Shown here piece by piece: positions 31,390 through 37,029 of a DNA stretch of 37,029 nucleotides. Positions within the stretch are counted from its first letter, which is position 1, and every line of letters begins with the position of its first letter. The notes beneath the pieces were generated by a model. It saw nothing but the letters and a program-made list of their open reading frames with translations. It had not been told where the DNA came from and ran no database searches. The stretch is from Ophioceras dolichostomum (Eukaryota > Ascomycota > Sordariomycetes > Magnaporthales > Ophioceraceae). A program made the position numbers and the translations under genes. The DNA lies in assembly GCA_003049485.1 (NCBI GenBank), contig PYST01000365.1, positions 1 to 37,029 of the forward strand, in the 5' to 3' direction.

Positions 31390-32199
31390 TCATGGAGTCG
31401 CTCGAGCGTCATCGAGGTCCATGTCGTCACTCAGTCGTCGAGAGTCGCTACCGCTGTCCCGGTGTCCCGCTTCGCCGTTGGCGTCGTAGTCGTAGTCGCC
31501 CTCGCGTCGCTGCTCACCCTCATCCTGGCTATCATCGTGGAATTCATCCCGGCCGTCCTTGCCACGGTCGTCCTCATCATCCAGGAGGTCTTCTAGGTCG
31601 CCTAGGGGGCTGACACGCGGCTCCAGCAGCTCCAGATCTTCCAGGACGTCCCTCTTGGGGATCTTAAGCAGACTGGTGGCGCAGACACGGTCCTTGACGA
31701 GAAGCTCGTCGACGAAGACGTCCATGTAGGTCAGGCTGGTGCCAGCGCGACCTTTGCGCCGCAGCTTGCGCGAGTCCTCGAGAAAGGGCTCGAGGGTGGT
31801 GTAGACGTCCCGTGGTGGGCGGGTCAGGCGGATGTAGAACAGGGCGAGGGCCCGCAGGTACTTGAAGCGCTCGCCGCCAAAGTGCAGGTACTCGGCCAGG
31901 ACGTCGTCGCCAGGTCCGAGCTGGAGCAGCTTCAGGGCCAGGCAGAGGAATGGAGTCGGCTTCTGTGACGAGCCTGTGACCCCGCCAATGTAGGTAACAT
32001 GGTCCACCACCCGGTCAACAATGTCGGCCTCGTTCACTCCGAAGCACTGCTCTTTCCAGAAGTAACTGTCCACGATGCGGTCCACAACCGCCTTTTCCAT
32101 AATGCGCGCCGGGTTGAGGCCATTGGGCGCCAGCGATCCAGACGACCCACGCTCGTCTAGAAACCGTCGCTCCGACGCTTGATGCGTGGTTTTGCTCAT
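31390..32199 (-). CDS. PRP38: Pre-mRNA-splicing factor 38 (PRP38)
   Basis: A spliceosome B-complex protein that joins with the U4/U6.U5 tri-snRNP and is needed for activation. Single exon of 269 aa; ATG at 32199-32197. The PRP38 domain covers about residues 28-195: NGLNPARIMEKAVVDRI, YFWKEQCFGVNEADIVDR, then the hallmark QKPTPFLCLALKLLQL, FKYLRALALFYIRLT and SLTYMDVFVDELL. The remaining tail is very acidic and Arg/Asp/Ser-rich, similar in character to the charged tails of other PRP38 proteins. Its leader lies opposite a T-rich tract (about 32211-32340), so the PRP38 transcript leader is purine-rich. It is divergent from the small membrane protein gene. Confidence 0.95.
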   Translation of the reverse strand: MSKTTHQASERRFLDERGSSGSLAPNGLNPARIMEKAVVDRIVDSYFWKEQCFGVNEADIVDRVVDHVTYIGGVTGSSQKPTPFLCLALKLLQLGPGDDVLAEYLHFGGERFKYLRALALFYIRLTRPPRDVYTTLEPFLEDSRKLRRKGRAGTSLTYMDVFVDELLVKDRVCATSLLKIPKRDVLEDLELLEPRVSPLGDLEDLLDDEDDRGKDGRDEFHDDSQDEGEQRREGDYDYDANGEAGHRDSGSDSRRLSDDMDLDDARATP

Positions 32200-32686
32200 C
32201 TTCTCCCGTTTCTTGGTACTTCTTCCGCTTCCTCTTCTTTTTCTTGCTCAAGATTCCGCTCTCTTCTTTTATTCCTTTTTTCTTCTTTTTTTCTTTTTTT
32301 TTCTTTCTTCTCTCTCTCTTCAGCAGGGTTTTTTTTTTTGGGTCTTGCTGGTAGATTCTATTTCGCTGGGTTTTCCATGTTGTCCATCGAAGGGCAGATC
32401 GGATTGTAAGGCTTATCGATAGTTGCCGTGCCACCCCGACCCCACAGCAACCTCGCAAAGTAAACACCATACAAGCTTTCCGCGTCAGATGGCTTATTAG
32501 CCCACCCGACTCGCCCTGCCCACTTGCATGATTAAGGTACTTACATAGTGGGAAAGGAGAGATCTACGCCAGCACCACACGATTTCCCAAACTTGACAGC
32601 ACTACGTCTACAAGCAGCTATTCTCATCGCAACGAAAAAGAACAAAAAAACAGCCACTGTAGCAATAAACGACAGAGCAGGTTGTT
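32200..32686. other. Divergent promoter region, PRP38 and small membrane protein
   Basis: 487 bp. The side next to PRP38 (32211-32340) is an almost pure T/C tract with runs of up to nine or more T on the + strand. The rest holds no clear motif. Open frames across the T-rich block are low-complexity (Lys- or Phe/Ser-rich) and not credible genes. Confidence 0.55.
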
Positions 32687-33124
32687 ATGCTCATCACATC
32701 CTCACAAGCGTCGGTGGCCATGTCGATGGCTATCGTGGTGGCTTTCACACTCGCCCTATTTCTGAGTGGCTACGCAATCCAACAGAGAACCCTCCGCGAT
32801 CTCCGGGCAGCGATCAAACCACCTCCTCGCCCATCACCACAAATCTATCTCGCGGAGAACTTTGGGGGTTCAAAAGCGGCGTCAAGCGAAGTCAGGCAAC
32901 CGAGGGAGGATCCCGAGAAGGCTCAAGTGGTCGAAATCAAACACCCTGACCCAGCCGAATCCTCCGATCGCGGAAGCGAAATGCGGCCAGACTCGGTGAT
33001 CGACTCGGATGCGAAGCCCCAAAAGCTCTTGAGCAGGGTGGAGCGGCGAAAACGCATCAAGGCCGAGATAAAGAAGCTATCGCAGGGAGAAGCCCCTGTG
33101 TATTACCAGCGGCGGCTCTGGTAG
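32687..33124 (+). CDS. Small single-pass membrane protein, conserved-looking, function unknown
   Basis: A 145-aa protein from the ATG at 32687. A hydrophobic helix at about 11-31 (AMSMAIVVAFTLALFLSGYA) is followed by a basic/polar segment, QQRTLRDLRAAIKPPP, a charged, probably disordered middle, and a basic C-terminus, RVERRKRIKAEIKKLSQG, ending in a YYQRRLW tail. N-terminal anchoring with most of the protein on one side is expected. The ordered edges with a variable middle look like a conserved fungal family of unknown function; I do not recognise a named domain. No intron is needed. An overlapping frame starting further upstream (32548) has no domain character. Confidence 0.72.
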   Translation: MLITSSQASVAMSMAIVVAFTLALFLSGYAIQQRTLRDLRAAIKPPPRPSPQIYLAENFGGSKAASSEVRQPREDPEKAQVVEIKHPDPAESSDRGSEMRPDSVIDSDAKPQKLLSRVERRKRIKAEIKKLSQGEAPVYYQRRLW

Positions 33125-33479
33125 CTCGTACCGAGAAGATAGGGTTTTTTTCTTTTTTAGGAGACTTTGGGAACACTCAGTCAAGGGGAGCTGGATGGGA
33201 CTTTTTGGAAACGTATGAGATGGCGCGTACACGTAACGTCGGCGTCAGATTTTGGGTCATCGGACTTTTCACCTCTTTTCTTTTGGACACTATTTGGGTA
33301 TGGATCACACGGAGGGGCCACGGGCAAGGAGGGCGTCGAGCTATGGGCACGGGCTATATGGGTATGGACAGGTATCTAAGGGGCTTATATATAGGGTTTG
33401 ATATTGAATGATGGAATGCAGGCCAAGTTGCTGGAGTCATGGAGGCCATGGAGGGAAACCGGAAATTGGGGCACCTTCG
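33125..33479. other. Convergent 3' intergenic region
   Basis: 355 bp between the small membrane protein gene and the F-box gene, which converge. Short open frames exist (for example 33205-33411) but start in the 3' flank and have no recognisable family. A TATATATAGGG stretch near 33387 is AT-rich 3' sequence. Confidence 0.5.
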
Positions 33480-35412
33480 CTATGTGTATCGCCTGACTCG
33501 GCTGAACACAAACGGCTTGTCGTTCTTCAAGCCAAACTCGGCCCAGTCATCGGTCAGCAAGTTGTAACTCCAGAAGCTTTTCCAGACCAGTTTGTTGTTG
33601 CGGGTGGTCTTGCCGGTGGAACGGAGGGCCAGGTCCAGCCGGTACATGTACTTGGAGACTCCCTCGGTTTCCACGAATAGGTCGCCCTCGGCGTCGTGTC
33701 CCTCGGCCGCCGGCGGCGCATTAGCGGGTCCTCGACTGTCGTCGCCTTCACCGGACGCTGATGGGTTGGCAGGGCGAGCCGAGCCGAGGCGCCAACGGCC
33801 CCTGAGCCCGTTCTGCATCACCGCGGATGGCAGGTGGGCCATCGTTCCGTCTCGGTGTAGCTCTAGCAGCTCTTTGGTCATATAGGCCACCACTATTTTT
33901 CTCGCTCAGAGGTGAGGTTAGTGAGTTGGTTCTCAACGGCGATTCCCAGGGGTGGTTCCGAAGCTGGTGCGAGGCTGGCTGGTGCAGATACGCAAGGTGG
34001 GAAAGGCGGGAGGGGAAAGAGGCGAGCAGACGGAAAGAGAGGTAAGGAGTGGACGGGAGGAGCGGGAGGCGAGGAAACGGACCATCAGCAGGCGACGCTG
34101 TCGTCAGCAGAGATATGCAGGTACCGTCACGGAAGAAGCGCAAGTATCTGAAATACGTGCAGATGTGCACTGGGCTATTCCAGGTCACCAGCGTGGCAGT
34201 GGCCTGCCCCTGGCGGACATAATTGACGGTGCTGATATAAATGCCGTTGAACCGGATCCGTGGTCGGTGGCGGAACATGTGGCGCCAGGACGAAACGTAC
34301 GAGGCGTGCAGTAAGGTCTCTGTCGATGCGGACGTCTCCGCCTTGTCCACTCTCTCGGTTTCGTCGTCGAGATCCCCCCACGTGACGCCGGTCTTCCAAT
34401 GATAGGGCATACCGTTGAAGCCGAACGGGCTGTCCAGGCAGGCATGCCGCCATATCTGCTCCTCGGTGACCACCAAGAAGGCCAGCCGCTTGCACACCTG
34501 TGCGAGCCGTACAAAGTCGCCGACGTCGTCGAGGGCAACATCGAGCAAGATGTGAAGAAGAACCTCGCCTGGCAGATACGCAATAGGACAGGGAGCGGGT
34601 GGCATGCCCTCTACTTCTGGAGGCGTGGGCTGGATGGATAAACCGGCAAAGCCATTGGCAATGTCTACCTTTGTCTGTGAGCGAGGGTGAGGCAGCGGGT
34701 GGTGGGAGTTTGGGTGAGGACGGCTGGGAGAGCCAGGGCCGTCTGACTGTTCTGCCGGGGCGGCCAGCAACGAGCCTTGTCCTGGTTTGTGGACTTGGCT
34801 GCGGCCGTGGCCCTGAGGTGCTGATGGGAAGTGTTTCGCCTTGTAGACCTGGTCAACTTTGTTGTCCATCCGGAAGGCGGTTCGGTAAAGCCGAAGACTG
34901 TCCCCGAGGCTCCCCTGAACTTCCTTCTCGACCGCTTGCTCGTAGTATTCCAGGGCAGAAAATGGTCGGGACTTGGTGGCTTCGGCGTCCCTGTCCTCCC
35001 GCGCCATGATTACATCCGCGGAAAGGGTGGTGGCTTCGGCCAGGTCGTCGCCGCCACCCTGGCCATCTTCGCCGAGGAGAGACGGGTCAGCCTTCGGCCC
35101 CGAACCAAACGCAGGTCTAGGCGCAGGTCCAGACGCAGGTCTAGACGCAGGGCCCGGCGCAGATACGGCCGGAATAGTCGGAGAGAAAGGAGGAGGCAGG
35201 ATCCTAGCCGGCTGCTGCAATCGGGTTTGAACAGGCGTAGGTGTCGGTTTGGGAGTAGGGCGGCCGGTGAAGGAGCTCCGGCTATTGACCTGATTGTGGA
35301 CCTGGTTCTGCTGGTTCTGCTGGTTCGAGGGCTGTTTTGCCCGTACCTCTGCTCGCCACTTCTCCCTGAACAGCTCTAGAGCGGAGTTGATATCTTCAGA
35401 AGGTGACTCCAT
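33480..35412 (-). CDS. F-box protein of the FBXO9/Pof7 type
   Basis: A probable substrate-recognition subunit of an SCF (Skp1-cullin-F-box) ubiquitin ligase. Two exons, 35412-34083 and 33892-33480: 580 aa. The intron (34082-33893) was placed because SLLTTASPAD must continue into VVAYMTKELLELHR, as in the family; the phase fits exactly. The N-terminus has Gln/Asn- and Pro/Ala-rich low complexity, then a TPR/MIT-like helix pair (ALEYYEQAVEKEVQGSLGDS, about 154-173), and an F-box at about 276-326 (IAYLPGEVLLHILLDVALDD). The C-terminal FBXO9-type region contains RIRFNGIYISTVNYVR, KYMYRLDLALRS and LTDDWAEFGLKNDKPF. The ATG at 35412 (MESPSED) is chosen because the frame upstream only offers a TTG. 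The substrate cannot be inferred. Confidence 0.92.
35110..35157 (-). repeat. 12-bp minisatellite, four units, within the F-box coding region
   Basis: Units of CGCAGGTCTAGG, CGCAGGTCCAGA, CGCAGGTCTAGA and CGCAGGGCCCGG, with a degraded fifth, lie in frame. On the coding strand they encode an Ala/Pro/Arg-type tetrapeptide repeat in the disordered N-terminus, so copy-number changes would not shift the frame. Confidence 0.85.
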
Positions 35413-35879
35413 GCCGATTCGAGGACGGAGGAGTGAACCGCCGAAATCCGCCTCCTCACGAGATCTGGCTGGCTGAGTTTTATCTACCGGCCTTTCCCTG
35501 GCCGCCAAGCTTAAACGGACTGAAGGGCTCGCTATCTCTAGTGATTACGGGTTTTGCTGGAGGATGGCATGCGGAATAGTGAACGTGTAGATGGGACGAA
35601 GTAGGTAAATAAAGTAGTACAAAAGGTATAGGAAGTGGATGTGGTATCCGAACCAGATAATGTGGTCCGTAGTAAATATAGCGGGCTCGGAGAGTCATTC
35701 GCCGTGATACGCGCTGTACCACTTGACGATGGGTAGTGATTGATAAGCCAGCCAAATCTGAGCCTCGTCATTCGGCGAGCAGTCAGAAAGCGATTGTGTC
35801 ACTCATCTAGAGTCGAAGTAATGATTGAATAACTCTTAAAGCGGAGCCCGAGCCCACGTACCCAATTAAGGTTAAAAAT

Positions 35880-35887
35880 TATAAAAG
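35880..35887 (+). promoter_or_regulatory. TATA box (TATAAAAG)
   Basis: A consensus TATA element 61 bp upstream of the ATG of the small ORF at 35941. This is an appropriate distance for a short leader. No other gene start lies close by on this strand. Confidence 0.4.
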
Positions 35888-35897
35888 GAGACGGTCC

Positions 35898-35931
35898 GCA
35901 CATCCACCACATCCACCACGTCCACCACATA
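35898..35931 (+). repeat. Short tandem repeat of CATCCACCA-like units
   Basis: Three to four 9-bp units (CATCCACCA, CATCCACCA, CGTCCACCA, then CATACCATC) sit between the TATA box and the small ORF. Confidence 0.6.
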
Positions 35932-35940
35932 CCATCCGAT

Positions 35941-36060
35941 ATGCTAATGTACGAAAACCTGCATACGGACGTAAAGACTGACAGTGTTACCGCGGAACTT
36001 CATGTCGCGAGGCTCTCGACAATATTAACGCATCATCTAGCAGGCGATGGCGCCAGATAG
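35941..36060 (+). CDS. Possible 39-aa small ORF or first exon
   Basis: ATG at 35941 to TAG at 36060, starting MLMYENLHTDVKTD. It follows a TATA box at a sensible distance and a short repeat. The peptide has no signal sequence, is mixed in composition, and I recognise no family. It may be the start of a spliced gene, a short peptide gene, or chance. Confidence 0.22.
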   Translation: MLMYENLHTDVKTDSVTAELHVARLSTILTHHLAGDGAR

Positions 36061-36936
36061 ACGTTGTGCTCTGCTCTGGAATCTTCCTGAACAGAATGTT
36101 GTCTTTTCCACCGTTGCGAGCTACTACTGCGGTCCCGCACGGTGAGATCTAACCGATGACGAGCAATGGAGAGGATTCCCGTGAGTCTGTCGCAGTTGCA
36201 AGACATGGCTCGGGAAAGGAGACTGCGGTTAGCCGATCGCAGAGCGCCGGGCGGCGTGATGAGTCCTCTATATACGACCTGAATGGCATCACAAGAAGCG
36301 GGGATGAGCCATCAGCTCTCAGTTGCACGACGCACCTGGCAGCATGGAAGGGGGCTTTTGCATTTTATGTTGTATTGGGTTCGACCTGTTCCATCTGCAT
36401 GTTCGGCAGAAAATTTCCGGGTATCTTTTGCTCGACAAAGTGTATGTCTCACTGGGATTGGACTGACAGTCAAGTCGCCAGCGGCCTTAGCCGCCCAGGT
36501 TGGCCAACGAGTTAGTGAGTTTGGACAGAATTACCACAACCTATCGCCGCTGGCCCATGGAAAACCCCAGTCGCTTGCATGCTGTGACTCAACGTGGCAA
36601 AGAACAGGTCTGGCGGGCGCACAAACGTGGCGATCATCACCGCTGCTAGGTTTGCGGAGAAGGAATGTGGTGACGCCGCGTCGTCGGACATGGCGACTGA
36701 GACGACCAATCTCGGTAGGAACTAAGCTGTCTTACCCCTACATAGCAGAGAGGTCGAGAGGGTGGGGTTGGAGATGTAAAGAAAGGTCAGGAGTTGAGCG
36801 CTGATGCATTTAACACCTGCACCAACCTGACCTCTGAACAACATCTTCAATTGGTGGTTTCACTTCGTAGAATCGCCTCATCGAGGGTCACACCAGGTAC
36901 TGTGGAAGGTCGCAGCTGATGTCATTTGGGATTATT

Positions 36937-36948
36937 GATTACGTAATC
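36937..36948. promoter_or_regulatory. 12-bp perfect palindrome GATTACGTAATC
   Basis: A perfect dyad centred on TTACGTAA, a core recognised by Yap/CREB-type bZIP factors. A half CRE-like TGATGTCA lies about 16 bp to its left. It is possibly part of the promoter of a gene that begins beyond the right edge. Confidence 0.4.
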
Positions 36949-37029
36949 TACCACCTTCCGGGACACTTTTCTGCCCTGCACCCCAACCCCTCGACTTCGG
37001 ATGGGCCTTGCCACACCACCACGATGGCA

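Larger units (their letters stand above)
35413..37029. other. Right flank without a supported gene
   Basis: About 1.6 kb upstream of the divergently read F-box gene. It includes a short TCCACCACA-type repeat, a TATA box, a 39-codon ORF, and a 12-bp palindrome near the right edge, each listed separately. Open frames at 36156-36515 and 36283-36804 overlap in different frames and lack any domain or typical composition. The region may be the promoter of a gene beyond the window. Confidence 0.45.

Noticed and set aside
33205..33411. 68-codon frame with a hydrophobic stretch
   Set aside because: It lies in the 3' flank between convergent genes, overlaps another frame and resembles no family.
36156..36804. 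Two overlapping open frames at the right edge
   Set aside because: Different frames over the same DNA, neither with a domain, typical codon bias or splice-supported extension.
36784..36836. Possible RNA gene or terminator from AGGTCAGG and CCTGACCT arms
   Set aside because: The arms are about 8 bp with a loop of some 40 bases without further pairing, and there are no tRNA-like A or B box elements.

Overview
The window is a euchromatic stretch of a filamentous ascomycete genome (Pezizomycotina, most likely Sordariomycetes). This rests on GC-rich coding exons, short (about 80-180 bp) GT-AG introns with CTAAC/CTGAC-like branch points, pyrimidine-rich leaders, and fungus-specific families: a Zn2Cys6 regulator with a fungal transcription factor domain, a cerevisin-type protease, a Fre-type reductase and a fungal F-box/TPR protein. 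Intergenic DNA is sprinkled with TACCTAGGTA-like motifs. I saw no transposon, rRNA, tRNA or CRISPR array.

Layout, left to right. 1-2045 holds no supported gene. At 2046-3935 (+) is a ferric reductase with the four canonical heme histidines. At 4767-7095 (+) is 2-isopropylmalate synthase (4 exons), preceded by two Gcn4/CPC1-type sites and a hairpin plus 3-codon uORF. At 8544-11963 (+) is importin beta-1 (7 exons). Then 2.1 kb without a gene contains a 19-base assembly gap. At 14066-18056 (-) is a 902-aa Zn2Cys6 regulator with 9 exons, one only 13 nt long, and a His/Gln-rich tail. At 20158-21876 (+) is a cerevisin/PepC-type vacuolar serine protease (2 exons). At 23236-26556 (+) is a long, probably disordered protein of unknown function.

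The right third is denser. It has a DUF4336 protein with a mitochondrial-like leader (27409-28580, +), mitochondrial GatA-type amidotransferase (about 29014-30870, +), PRP38 (31390-32199, -), a small single-pass membrane protein (32687-33124, +) and an FBXO9/Pof7-like F-box protein (33480-35412, -). The last 1.6 kb has no supported gene, but carries a TATA box followed by a 39-codon ORF.

The genes do not form an operon, a secondary-metabolite cluster or an obvious single pathway. Most are housekeeping (leucine synthesis, nuclear import, splicing, mitochondrial tRNA charging, vacuolar proteolysis). The two neighbours DUF4336 and GatA may share a mitochondrial destination, but nothing else links them. 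I rebuilt exon structures by hand from splice signals, reading phase and recalled family conservation. Every multi-exon model sums to a whole number of codons. I found no convincing new biological system. The best leads are candidate post-transcriptional switches: the LEU4 leader, dual AUG use in the DUF4336 gene, and the micro-exon in the regulator.
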